Below, piece after piece: positions 42,413-51,850 of a stretch of 64,000 bases of DNA. Each line of letters opens with the position of its first letter. Position 1 is the first letter of the stretch. The notes beneath the pieces were generated by a model. It had not been told where the DNA came from, did not search any database, and was given only the letters and a program-made list of their open reading frames with translations. The DNA comes from Solimicrobium sp043758755 (GTDB lineage Bacteria > Pseudomonadota > Gammaproteobacteria > Burkholderiales > Burkholderiaceae_D): contig JAYVMW010000020.1 in the NCBI GenBank assembly GCA_043758755.1, positions 1 through 64,000 of the forward strand, read 5' to 3'. The position numbers and the translations under genes are program-made.

Positions 42413-42488
42413 CGACATCGAGATACTCCTGCCGGCGCTGGAGTATAAATTTACGTCAATAACTTTTATATTTTTCAGGAGTTCAGCA

Positions 42489-44195
42489 ATGCCGACGATT
42501 TCGCATGCCAATGGCTGGTGGATGAGCAATAACATAAGTACCTCTCGCATCACCCAAATCGCCAACGCTGGCAGGGCCAGCACCAGGCCCGAACAGATTG
42601 GGCAGATTGGGCAGATTGGGCAGATTGATCATTCACGTGATATGGGCGTGGGTGAACAACTTTTTGACTATGTATTTTGTGGTCGCGTCAAAAAGCAATA
42701 CATGGACTATCTGTATGAGATGGCGCGTAACCGGGCATTGCTTGATGACGAATTGAGCAGTACAGTGCGGAACGAAATCCAGAGAAAACGACTCTGGGCC
42801 AATTTTAGTACCAGCAAAGAACAGGTAAATGATTTGATGGCGGGCGATTGGCTAAAATTTGCTGTTGAGCCAACTACGGAGCAACATTCTGCCAACCAGG
42901 AAAATTACTTGATTTACGAAGACAGATTTAATTCCACCACGGTCGGTCTTGCGCTGCATCCGCAAGTTCTGCCATCGCAACCTGCAGCACAACATAGGCA
43001 GGTCGATATACCGCATTTCAACTCGATTGATAACATTCGAATCCGGGATCTTGAAGCCATTAAAAACTGTGGGCAACTGCGTTGCCGTGATCAGATCTTT
43101 ACAGTTAAGATCGCGGATCACGGTCAACCGGTAGTCTTATGTTTGGGCGATGCCCAACGGACCGATGCTGTTCAGAGCAGATTGCGCAGAATATGGATAA
43201 TCAACAGACTGAAAAATAAAGTGACAGACATCATGAACAATTTCGGCAGGTCGGAAAAATTGAAATTCCAGGAAACTCTGGTAAACAGTGATCAATCCAG
43301 CTCACCTGAATTCGAAACCTGGGTATCGTTAGTTAACAGCAGGCGGGAGAGTTTGACGAGAGCATACAATTTGGTGCAGATCAGAGCTAATCGTGAAAGA
43401 CGTATTATTGAAAACGAATTGGATCGATTTGAACAGCTAACCGAACCTACAAGAGCAGAAAAAAAAGCGTTTTTATTATTGCAAGCTAAAATAGATTCAT
43501 TTTATAAATCAAGCAATTCCCTTAGCATGGCCATTGGATGGATCCCAATCTGCTCGATTGACATTGAATTTTTCTCGGATAAGGAAGCGTTAGAAGCGCT
43601 AAGCGAAAGCTTATTGCATGTCAATGCTCAGGCAACTCTGTTAATTTTGTCCACGTGTGCCAGAACAGACTGGGAGAAATTTAAAGAAGTCTGTCGGCGT
43701 TCCAAAAAATTTGACGAGATTTTGCTTGACCGAATCCGGGATTTGAATTATCCGACCCGGATGGAAAGATGGGATTATGGGGAGATGCATCCTCCATCAT
43801 TTCAGGCGCAAAAAAAGAAATTGTTAGCGCTGGCGAAAGATCCCGCTGTTTCGAGACAGCAGTTTGATGAAGCCTGGAGAATAATGCGACAGGAAGTACA
43901 GGACTCCATGGCAGTCAGAATTCGCCAGATCAAAATAGGAAAGGTACTACATACCATTATTGCCGAAAGCGCGGGCGGAGTTCCATTGGTTCACGCTCAT
44001 TTATCCCCTGAGTACGACAGTCATATTCTGGTACTCGAGCGGATAAGAGATGATCTGCTCACTCCCGGCAATTTTTTCGACACTGACCAGCTTGATGAGC
44101 TCAGCGCCATACGAGACAGACATCTGCTGGCTGTTCGGGTGGAACATGGGCGGGCTCTCGAACTCGAGTATTCATCCGGTGGGAGCGTGTCCTGA
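42489..44195 (+). CDS. protein of unknown function, second paralogue family, member 2
   Basis: A 568-residue paralogue of the preceding gene, 76 nt downstream, with CAGGAG as ribosome binding site. Shared motifs are LFDYVFCGRVKK (58-69), TVGLALHPQ (151-159), QPVVLC (213-218) and DAVQSRLRRIWI (226-237). The N-terminus is different and has a short IGQ repeat (37-45) from a 9-bp DNA repeat. A coiled coil at about 290-345 follows the shared domain. The C-terminal half is helical and diverged from its partner. There is no secretion signal or enzyme motif. Function unknown; pairing suggests duplication within one functional system. Confidence 0.75.
   Translation: MPTISHANGWWMSNNISTSRITQIANAGRASTRPEQIGQIGQIGQIDHSRDMGVGEQLFDYVFCGRVKKQYMDYLYEMARNRALLDDELSSTVRNEIQRKRLWANFSTSKEQVNDLMAGDWLKFAVEPTTEQHSANQENYLIYEDRFNSTTVGLALHPQVLPSQPAAQHRQVDIPHFNSIDNIRIRDLEAIKNCGQLRCRDQIFTVKIADHGQPVVLCLGDAQRTDAVQSRLRRIWIINRLKNKVTDIMNNFGRSEKLKFQETLVNSDQSSSPEFETWVSLVNSRRESLTRAYNLVQIRANRERRIIENELDRFEQLTEPTRAEKKAFLLLQAKIDSFYKSSNSLSMAIGWIPICSIDIEFFSDKEALEALSESLLHVNAQATLLILSTCARTDWEKFKEVCRRSKKFDEILLDRIRDLNYPTRMERWDYGEMHPPSFQAQKKKLLALAKDPAVSRQQFDEAWRIMRQEVQDSMAVRIRQIKIGKVLHTIIAESAGGVPLVHAHLSPEYDSHILVLERIRDDLLTPGNFFDTDQLDELSAIRDRHLLAVRVEHGRALELEYSSGGSVS
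42592..42626. repeat. 9-bp in-frame tandem repeat
   Basis: The unit ATTGGGCAG occurs three times in a row after a diverged start (CAGATTGGGCAG...) and ends with ATTGATCA. It encodes IGQIGQIGQID. Short in-frame repeats of this kind are prone to length change by slippage. Confidence 0.6.
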
Positions 44196-44380
44196 ATTTT
44201 GTGTTTGATGCAATTCTTCTCCTTTGTATAAAGCTCCGATTGAAAGAAATCCGGACTCACACGCGCACATTTCGATTACATTTTTGTTGAAAATGGCATC
44301 ATAATGCCCTACCCCTGCGGTAAATGCGGCCAGTCAAAACTGGTTTCTATAATTAAAACAATCGACTCAGGAGCATCAAA

Positions 44381-44749
44381 ATGAGCAATCAATTTGTCTG
44401 GGTAGACATTCCCGTATCCGACCTTGATCGGGCAATCAATTTTTATTCCAACGTGCTCGGCAGTGCCGTCACCAAAACCGGCGGCGCAGGTTTTGTATTT
44501 GGCCTGTTGCCCCAGGCGGATCGCGCCGTTTCGGGTTGTCTGTACAGCAGCGACGACAATGTCCCCTCCAGAACCGGCCCGCTGGTCTATCTGAACGCTA
44601 ACGGACGACTCAAGCAGGCGGTACAGGCCGCCACCGAATCCGGCGGTCAGCTTGTGCAGGAAATTCATCCGATCGGGCCGCATGGCTTTCGTGCCATTCT
44701 GATTGACAGTGAGGGCAACCGCATCGCCCTGCATGCCCTGACCATTTAA
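44381..44749 (+). CDS. VOC family (glyoxalase/bleomycin-resistance-like) protein
   Basis: A 122-residue single-module VOC protein with the typical start FVWVDIPVSDLDRAINFYSNVLG and a C-terminal metal/substrate strand (GFRAILIDSEGNRIALHA). VOC proteins include glyoxalase I, dioxygenases and drug-binding proteins; the substrate is not apparent. CAGGAGCAT upstream is a good ribosome binding site. The MTA/SAH nucleosidase gene starts 17 nt downstream and is probably co-transcribed. Confidence 0.85.
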   Translation: MSNQFVWVDIPVSDLDRAINFYSNVLGSAVTKTGGAGFVFGLLPQADRAVSGCLYSSDDNVPSRTGPLVYLNANGRLKQAVQAATESGGQLVQEIHPIGPHGFRAILIDSEGNRIALHALTI

Positions 44750-44766
44750 TTGAAGGGGGCATAACA

Positions 44767-45552
44767 ATGACCATCGGAATAATGGCAGCAATGCACGATG
44801 AAATTGCCGAACTGATCGGCCTCATGGCGCACAATGAACAGTCTGAAGTCCTGCATATCGGCCGACGCGATTTTTATGTCGGACAGCTCGACGGACAGGC
44901 CTGCGTTGTGGTGCTGGCCGGGATCGGCAAAGTCGCTGCGGCAAGTACCGCTTCAACGCTGATACAGCAGTTTGGTGTCAGTCATATCGTGTTTGCCGGA
45001 CTGGCCGGTGGACTGGCTGTGCATGCGCGGGTCGGCGATGTGGTGATTGCCGACCGTCTGGTGCATCACGATATGGACGCCCGCCCGCTGTTTCCCCGTT
45101 ACGAAATTCCTCTGACCGGCATGGCTGAATTTCAGGTGTCCGAGTCGCTGTGTGCGCAACTGCAGTCTGCCAGCGAAGATTTCTTTGAACACCATATCGC
45201 AGAGAGAATTTCCGGTGATGTGATGGAACGTTTTGGATTAGCCAGGCCGCGCTCACATGTCGGCATGATCATCAGTGGCGATCAGTTTATTGGTTCCAGA
45301 CAGGCCGCAGAAAAATTGCGCGCAGAATTGCCGCAGGCCTGTGCCGTCGAAATGGAAGGTGCTGCCGTGGCGCAGATCTGTTATGAACATGACATACCGT
45401 GTGCCATCATCCGTACCATATCGGACCGGGCCGAAGACACGGCGCATGTCGACTTCGACCAATTTCTGAAGAACATTGCCAGTCAGTATTCCAGCGGGAT
45501 TTTGCGCAATTATCTCTCACGCCTTTCTGAGCCTCAACCCGCCAAACCATAA
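44767..45552 (+). CDS. mtnN: 5'-methylthioadenosine/S-adenosylhomocysteine nucleosidase
   Basis: A 261-residue nucleoside hydrolase that cleaves adenine from methylthioadenosine and S-adenosylhomocysteine, recycling SAM by-products. The N-terminal IGIMAAMHDEIAEL, the strand VVLAGIGKVAAASTASTLI, the purine/ribose site VEMEGAAVAQIC and the late ISDRAEDTAHVDF with the catalytic aspartate are present. It is slightly longer than the E. coli enzyme (about 232 residues). It follows the VOC gene closely and precedes the M61 peptidase by 15 nt. Confidence 0.93.
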   Translation: MTIGIMAAMHDEIAELIGLMAHNEQSEVLHIGRRDFYVGQLDGQACVVVLAGIGKVAAASTASTLIQQFGVSHIVFAGLAGGLAVHARVGDVVIADRLVHHDMDARPLFPRYEIPLTGMAEFQVSESLCAQLQSASEDFFEHHIAERISGDVMERFGLARPRSHVGMIISGDQFIGSRQAAEKLRAELPQACAVEMEGAAVAQICYEHDIPCAIIRTISDRAEDTAHVDFDQFLKNIASQYSSGILRNYLSRLSEPQPAKP

Positions 45553-45567
45553 CAAGAAGAGCGATCC

Positions 45568-47475
45568 ATGAAACTGCCATCCATTTTCACAGCCAACAAA
45601 TTAAAACTGGTTTTATCTGCCGCACTGCTGACTCAGACCGCACTGGCTCAGGAAGTTCCCGTACCGCAGGATCAGCCCTATCCGGGCACCGTGCAGCTCG
45701 ACGTCAACATCACCAATGTTGAGCAGAAAATATTTTCCATGCATGAGGTGATTCCGGCGCAGCCTGGCCGCCTGACCCTGCTGTATCCAAAATGGATACC
45801 CGGCAACCACTCGCCTACCGGGCCAATCGCGCTGCTGGCCGGTCTGAAACTCACTGCCAACGGACAGCCACTGGAATGGCAACGCGACACGCTGGACATG
45901 TATGCCTTTCATGTGCAGGTGCCGGCCGGAGCCACGCAGATTGAAGCCAGTTACCAGTTCCTGTCTCCCATCGATCACGCTCAAGGCCGCATTACTGCCA
46001 CCTCAGAAATGCTCGGCATACAGTGGAATACGGTCGTGTTGTATCCGGCCGGTTTTTATGCGCGGGACATCCAGTTTCAACCGTCTGTCACTTTACCCAA
46101 TGGCTGGAAATTTGCCTCTGCTCTGGAAACCCAACAACAGAATGGTAACCGGATCACCTTCAAATCACTGGCGCTGGACGAACTGGCCGATTCTCCGCTC
46201 ATGGCGGGACGTCACTTCAAACGCTACGATCTCGATCCTGGTGCCAAAGTGCCGGTTTACCTGAACGTGTTCGCCGACAATGACAAAGATCTGGAAGCCA
46301 AACCGGAGCAGCTCGCAGCGCACCAGTCACTGGTACAGCAGGCTTACAAACTGTACGGCTCGAAACATTATGGGCACTACGATTTTCTGCTGGCCCTGTC
46401 TGATGAATTCACTGATATCGGCCTGGAGCATCATCAGTCCAGCGAAAATGGTGTCAAACCCAACTACTTTTCCGAATGGGACAAATCCCAGCCTGCGCGT
46501 GATCTGCTGCCGCACGAGTACACCCATTCATGGAACGGCAAGTTCCGGCGTCCGGCCGATTTATGGACCCCCAACTACAACGTGCCGATGCAAAATTCGC
46601 TGCTTTGGGTCTACGAAGGTCAGACCGAATACTGGGGTTTTATTCTGGCCGCACGCTCAGGCATACTCAGCCGTGATGACGTCATCGATTATTTCGCGCT
46701 GACTGCGGCCAGTTTCAATCTGATCTCCGGGCGCAGCTGGCGCAGCCTGCAGGACACCACCAATCAGCCGGTCCTGAATTACCATCAGATCGGCAGTTGG
46801 GGCACCTGGCAGCGCGCGGTCGATTATTACGATGAAGGCTCCCTGATCTGGCTCGATGTCGATACCAAGATTCGTGAACTGTCGGACGGAAAACGTTCGC
46901 TCAACGATTTTGCGCAGCAGTTCCTGAGCGTGAATAACGGCTCTCACGTGGTGTTGCCTTACCAGTTCAGCGACGTGGCTGATACACTGAATGCGGTACA
47001 GAAATACGACTGGGCCGCATTTCTGCGCCAGCGACTGGACAGCCACGGTCCGGGCGCACCACTTGAAGGTCTGGCGCGCGCTGGCTGGAAACTGGTGTTT
47101 ACCGAACAGCCATCCGACTACGAAAAACTGACTGACGACGCCGGCGAGGTAAGCGATTTCTCGTATTCTCTCGGTTTCACCCTGAACAAGGATGCCCATC
47201 TGATGAATGTGGTCTGGGACAGTCCGGCTTTCAATGCGCAACTCAGCACCGGCATGACTTTAATGGCGGTAAATGGAGTGAGTTACAAGGCCGACGGTCT
47301 GAAAGCCGCGATCACTGCCGCCAAAGCCGGCACGAAAGCGATCGAGCTGCTGTTTAAAAAGAATGAGCGCTATCTGACGGTACGGATGAATTACCATGAC
47401 GGATTGAAATATCCGCATCTGGTGCGAATTGCAGGCACTAAAGATCTGCTTGGGGAAATTCTGCAACCGCTGTGA
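45568..47475 (+). CDS. M61 family metallopeptidase with PDZ domain
   Basis: A 635-residue exported zinc aminopeptidase-like protein (glycyl aminopeptidase family). A signal peptide covers about residues 1-27 (LVLSAALLTQTALA). An N-terminal beta-domain precedes the catalytic domain with H316-E317-x2-H320 (HEYTH) and the third zinc ligand E350 in VYEGQTEYW. A C-terminal PDZ-like domain (about 520-600) contains FSYSLGFTLNKD and GMTLMAVNGVSY. Members act in the periplasm or outside the cell on peptides with N-terminal Gly/Ala. AAGAGCGAT is the ribosome binding site. It follows mtnN by 15 nt. Confidence 0.92.
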   Translation: MKLPSIFTANKLKLVLSAALLTQTALAQEVPVPQDQPYPGTVQLDVNITNVEQKIFSMHEVIPAQPGRLTLLYPKWIPGNHSPTGPIALLAGLKLTANGQPLEWQRDTLDMYAFHVQVPAGATQIEASYQFLSPIDHAQGRITATSEMLGIQWNTVVLYPAGFYARDIQFQPSVTLPNGWKFASALETQQQNGNRITFKSLALDELADSPLMAGRHFKRYDLDPGAKVPVYLNVFADNDKDLEAKPEQLAAHQSLVQQAYKLYGSKHYGHYDFLLALSDEFTDIGLEHHQSSENGVKPNYFSEWDKSQPARDLLPHEYTHSWNGKFRRPADLWTPNYNVPMQNSLLWVYEGQTEYWGFILAARSGILSRDDVIDYFALTAASFNLISGRSWRSLQDTTNQPVLNYHQIGSWGTWQRAVDYYDEGSLIWLDVDTKIRELSDGKRSLNDFAQQFLSVNNGSHVVLPYQFSDVADTLNAVQKYDWAAFLRQRLDSHGPGAPLEGLARAGWKLVFTEQPSDYEKLTDDAGEVSDFSYSLGFTLNKDAHLMNVVWDSPAFNAQLSTGMTLMAVNGVSYKADGLKAAITAAKAGTKAIELLFKKNERYLTVRMNYHDGLKYPHLVRIAGTKDLLGEILQPL

Positions 47476-47498
47476 TGGATTGCACAAATGTGGCGGGT

Positions 47499-48011
47499 TT
47501 AGAGCGAGCGCGTCATGATCACATCACGCTGCGCATCACTGCCCACCATGAACACATGCTCACCCACTTCAACAAATCCGTATTTTTTGTAAAAACTGAT
47601 CGCACGCGGATTGCGCTCCCAGACCCCCAGCCAAATGTGCGAGGCGCCCAGCGCTCTGGCGTGTTCCAGTGACTGTTCCATGAGCTGCTGGGCCAGACCC
47701 TTGCCATGCCACGATTTGTCAACATACAGGCGCAGAATTTCGGCGGGCTGATCGGCATCCAGACAGGACGGTGCCGCACCGCGGCGGATCTGCGCAAAGC
47801 CCAGCAATTGCTGCTGCTTTGCACTGACCAGGGTAACGAGGTGCGGATCGGTGATTTCCTGTTCTTGCAGCGCGGTGCTGTAACTCTTTTGGCAGTGCAG
47901 CGCCATATCGACCGGATCATTGTCTGCGCCAAAGGTGTCGCAGAACGTGCGTTCCTGCAATTGCGCCAGATTGTGCGCATCGCTGACTTCAGCTTTTCTG
48001 ATTACTGGCAT
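47499..48011 (-). CDS. GNAT family N-acetyltransferase
   Basis: A 170-residue acetyl-CoA-dependent acetyltransferase. The acetyl-CoA loop motif V-D-K-S-W-H-G-K-G-L-A-Q-Q-L is about residues 93-106 and is followed by the family helix and NPRAISFYKKYGFVEVGEH. Substrate unknown; small-molecule or protein N-termini are both common. AAGGAAGAA is the ribosome binding site. It lies 9 nt downstream of the large DUF748 gene on the same strand and so is probably its operon partner. Confidence 0.88.
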   Translation of the reverse strand: MPVIRKAEVSDAHNLAQLQERTFCDTFGADNDPVDMALHCQKSYSTALQEQEITDPHLVTLVSAKQQQLLGFAQIRRGAAPSCLDADQPAEILRLYVDKSWHGKGLAQQLMEQSLEHARALGASHIWLGVWERNPRAISFYKKYGFVEVGEHVFMVGSDAQRDVIMTRSL

Positions 48012-48020
48012 TTCTTCCTT

Positions 48021-51000
48021 TCACATTTTCAAATCAAGATCGACGCGCGAAATGGCGCCCTTGTCGGTAATTCCTTCGCCCGTCAGCCGGGGCGCAATCG
48101 CGTACAGGCGTCCGGCGGCGACATGGCAAACGTCGGTTAAATAGACATGCACAACCGATTCGCGGCGTAACGCCAGATTGCTGATATCGTCATCACTGAC
48201 CACCGAGTTGGTGAGGATCAGCTGTTCCATATCCGCTTGCGGCAACGTCTTGGCAATGCCGATGAGATTGCGCGGCTTGGTGAATTTGGCCGCCGAATAA
48301 ATCTGCTCAATCGCACCGGCGCGTTGAGCCGGCGAGATGACACTGTCTACGCTTTGATCTTCCGGATTGATATTGCGTCTGATCTGGTGTTCCAGCCTGC
48401 GGTGTCGCATACCGTCGGCGTCGGCCGTCATATCGGCTCGCCCGGTAATGTCGAGTTGCAGCGCCGGGCGTTTTTGCAGCGCAGCGCCAATACTGTCCAG
48501 TTTGGCTTTGCTGGCCTGGGTCAGCGTGGCCGATCCAGGGTCAAATTCGATATACGCCAGCTCGTCTGCGCCACTGGTTTGACCAAACGAATGGGCCAGC
48601 AGGGCGAAGGGCGAGGTCACAACCTTTTCAACCATGTTCAAAAAGACCCGCGCAATCAGTGCGCCGATTGAAAATTGCGGATCATTAAGAGAGCCAGAAA
48701 TAGGCAGATTCAGATTGATCTTGCCCTCCGAATCAGTCAGCAGAGAAATCAGAAACGGCACCGGCAGATGCGTGGCATCCGGACCGTCAACCCTGTCACC
48801 AAAAGTCAGCTGATCGATTACCAGCGTATTGTCGGCCAACAGCTGGTTATCCTTGATATGGTAGTCAACATCCATGGACAGTTCGCCTTTGACTATCGGA
48901 TAGCCGGCATACTTCAGTGAATACGTGGTCAGGCGCGGCAGATCGATACCGGAGGCAGTGAGCTTAATATCGAGCAGCAGCGGTGCAAACAGCGGATTGA
49001 GGCTGCCAGAAATCGACAGCGGCGCTTCGCCATTCACTTTGCCGTTCAGATTGATAGGCGCTGACTGCGCCAGATCGGAGCGCATGGCGCCGACACGGCC
49101 CTGCACGCCGGTCATGCGCATCGAATAATGCGGTTTGATGAAATTGTCGGTGTAATTCACCATACCGTTAGTCAGATTAATTTCGCCAATGCTGATCACG
49201 GCCGGATTTTTCACTTCTGGTGCGCTGACAGCCGCAGCAGCGCCGGCCGCCTGTACTACGTTAGACTGGCCGGTCGATGTTTTCGCATCCGCGATGGCCT
49301 GCACCATAACTTCCTGTAAATTCAGCTTGCCTGCTTCGGACAGAATGGCACGCGCATAAAAATCATCCAGATTGATTTTTCCCAGTGTGATGGCGTTTTG
49401 TTTGCCGCCCATATCGACACTGAGGCCGGAAATATCCAGAATTTTCCATCTGACAAAATCAGCCGAATTTGCTTTATCGACAGTCGCCAGATTGGCGACC
49501 TGCACACCACCCTGAAAATTGATCTGGGCCGGCGCGTTCCATTTCAGCGTTGATTTGCTGCTGATGTTGCCACTGGAAATCTGGATATTCAGAAATTGAG
49601 TGAAATACGGTTGCAGACTCGCTACGGAAAAATTGCGCAATTCCAGATCAAACTGCGCGGTCCTGGCCCCGGCATTGCCATTCAGACTGAATTGACCAGA
49701 TCTATTTAACGCCGCGCGCAGGGCGACCTTAACCGGGTGGTCCATTTTACTGGAGATATTTTCCAATTTCAGCTCAACGGCGTCGGCATTCACCTGCACG
49801 GCTGGCTGCACCGACCGGTCCACAAAAGCCACACTGCTGCCGGTCAGCACCACCTGTTTGATGTCGGTCTGCCACGGCGTGGCCGCCGGCGCCGACGACG
49901 CATCAGTTGGCGCGGTGGTGGATTTCTTCATCAGTTGCGTCAGATTGATTTCACCTTTCAAATCCCGCAACACGTTGCCGCGGACTTGATCAAGTGTGAT
50001 CTGATCAATCGAAACCTGTCGGGCTGCACTGTCGAGTGTCACGCCGTCCACGGTGATTTTTTTGCCCTGCAGGGTTCTGTCGTTCCGGGACTTCTGTACT
50101 GACAGATCTTCCAGGCTGACCGACAGCGCATGCAGGCTTACGTTGCCGTCTTTGATATCCAGAGCACTTTTCACCCCCAGTTTTCCGCTTACACCGGCTG
50201 CCAGAAAGCGGTTGAAATAGGGCTGATAATCCTGCAGTGCAAAATCTGCCATGCCGAACTGACCAGTGACCTGCGCCAGAGCCGGGCTTACTTCACCCTC
50301 GAAATGCAGTTGCTGAACTTTTCCTGCAGAAAAATTAACTTTGGCCGGTTTGGCCTTGGGCAGATTGGACAGCTGCTGCACATCCAGATCAATGTTGGCC
50401 AGATCCAGAACCAGCGTCGGGCTGGCCAGGTGGGCGTCGCTCCAGTGTAACGTGCCGTTTTTGATGTTCAGTTGTTTGAGTTCCAACTGGGCCGGTTCGC
50501 TCGGTGGTGCAGCGGCGCCGGGCTTACTGCTTTCCCTGGTCGCCGTATTTTCTCCAGTCTGCAACCCAGCCCAGTTCAACACGCCCTGCTGGTCCAGGCC
50601 AACCCATACCTGCGGGTCCGTGACGGTCAGCTCGTTAACTGCAAACCGGTGCCCCGACAGATCCGCATCGGCAATATTAATCTGGATCTTTTGAGATGCA
50701 TACAGCGGTGTCCCGTTGTGCTCGGTCAGATCAACGTCATCGAGCGAAGCCGTACCGGACAAGCTGATGTATTGGTGCTTTTCCTGCGTATGGAACGCCA
50801 GCTTGAGCCGGGTGGTCAGACTGGCTGATTTGACTGAAAACGGCAACAGGCGCGGCGCAAACGCCGTCAGCTCGTTCAGATGGAACCCATCGATATCAAT
50901 GGCCACACTGGTATCTTGGCTGTCTGAAAACGGTTTGCTGCTCCCTTTCAATTCAACCAGGCTGCCATTCACTCGGGCCGACAGGGCCGGCTCGACAAAT

Positions 51001-51599
51001 ACCTCCTGGGCAGAACTGAAGGTGGACAGAAACGGCAGCCCCAGATTGAGTGATTCAATATGAATTGTTTTGGCGGCGATTCGGTCGTCAAGCACCAGAT
51101 CGCCGTCCTGCAACTGGATATTCGAAACCGAGAAGCGCAGCGGTTCGGGGCTTGACGGCTTCTGTTGCATGCGCTGGATGATATCGCTGAAATTCGTGAC
51201 CTCCCTGCCCTCCTGCGTGCTGCGCACCACATGCAGTTCCGGATGGGTCAGGCTGACGGCACCGATCACCGGTGCGATCCGGAACAGCGACGCAAAGGAG
51301 ATTCTGATGGATAGGCTGGCGGCTTTGAAAGCGGGAGTTCTATTATCGGCTTCGAGCAACTGCAGTCCGGACAATTTGACTCTGAGCGTCAATGGATTGA
51401 ACGAGACGCTGTCAACGGTAAATTGCCTGCCGGTCTGTGCCAGCACCTGCTTCTCGAGCGTGGACTTCAGCCAGGGTGGTACTGCCAGGGTGGCAACGGT
51501 GGCCAGCACAGCCAGAGTCACAACGCTCCAGATTATCCAGCGCACAATCCGATGCGACGCATTGAAGAAATGGGGCCGACGGTTAAAAAGTTGGTTCAT
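48021..51599 (-). CDS. AsmA-like DUF748 envelope protein
   Basis: A 1192-residue protein anchored by one N-terminal transmembrane helix (IVRWIIWSVVTLAVLATVATL, given here as residues 18-38). It is followed by a very long series of beta-strand repeats typical of DUF748/AsmA-like proteins, for example FTVDSVSFNPLTLRVKLSGL. The C-terminal region has an OmpA-like segment (YIEFDPGSATLTQASKAKL). AsmA-like proteins span the periplasm and are linked to outer-membrane lipid transport; that role here is inferred from family. No truncation is seen. It is the first gene of a minus-strand pair with the GNAT gene. Confidence 0.9.
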   Translation of the reverse strand: MNQLFNRRPHFFNASHRIVRWIIWSVVTLAVLATVATLAVPPWLKSTLEKQVLAQTGRQFTVDSVSFNPLTLRVKLSGLQLLEADNRTPAFKAASLSIRISFASLFRIAPVIGAVSLTHPELHVVRSTQEGREVTNFSDIIQRMQQKPSSPEPLRFSVSNIQLQDGDLVLDDRIAAKTIHIESLNLGLPFLSTFSSAQEVFVEPALSARVNGSLVELKGSSKPFSDSQDTSVAIDIDGFHLNELTAFAPRLLPFSVKSASLTTRLKLAFHTQEKHQYISLSGTASLDDVDLTEHNGTPLYASQKIQINIADADLSGHRFAVNELTVTDPQVWVGLDQQGVLNWAGLQTGENTATRESSKPGAAAPPSEPAQLELKQLNIKNGTLHWSDAHLASPTLVLDLANIDLDVQQLSNLPKAKPAKVNFSAGKVQQLHFEGEVSPALAQVTGQFGMADFALQDYQPYFNRFLAAGVSGKLGVKSALDIKDGNVSLHALSVSLEDLSVQKSRNDRTLQGKKITVDGVTLDSAARQVSIDQITLDQVRGNVLRDLKGEINLTQLMKKSTTAPTDASSAPAATPWQTDIKQVVLTGSSVAFVDRSVQPAVQVNADAVELKLENISSKMDHPVKVALRAALNRSGQFSLNGNAGARTAQFDLELRNFSVASLQPYFTQFLNIQISSGNISSKSTLKWNAPAQINFQGGVQVANLATVDKANSADFVRWKILDISGLSVDMGGKQNAITLGKINLDDFYARAILSEAGKLNLQEVMVQAIADAKTSTGQSNVVQAAGAAAAVSAPEVKNPAVISIGEINLTNGMVNYTDNFIKPHYSMRMTGVQGRVGAMRSDLAQSAPINLNGKVNGEAPLSISGSLNPLFAPLLLDIKLTASGIDLPRLTTYSLKYAGYPIVKGELSMDVDYHIKDNQLLADNTLVIDQLTFGDRVDGPDATHLPVPFLISLLTDSEGKINLNLPISGSLNDPQFSIGALIARVFLNMVEKVVTSPFALLAHSFGQTSGADELAYIEFDPGSATLTQASKAKLDSIGAALQKRPALQLDITGRADMTADADGMRHRRLEHQIRRNINPEDQSVDSVISPAQRAGAIEQIYSAAKFTKPRNLIGIAKTLPQADMEQLILTNSVVSDDDISNLALRRESVVHVYLTDVCHVAAGRLYAIAPRLTGEGITDKGAISRVDLDLKM

Positions 51600-51850
51600 A
51601 TTGAGGGATCGTCCAGATTATTCAGTTGACAGCTGTATTTTATGTTTTATCACACCACCGTTATTTTCCAATGTATTTTAATTAATACACCAACGACAGC
51701 TCGAATCCGGCACTGCGCCAATCTCAACTTAAGGCAGCATTTTTTATTTTGTGGTGCGCTTTGGAGCATGATACAGTACGCGCACAATTCAAAACAGCAG
51801 CGCAGACAGAGATTCCAAAAGGATTACAGGTCTGGCCAAACGGAGAAAAT

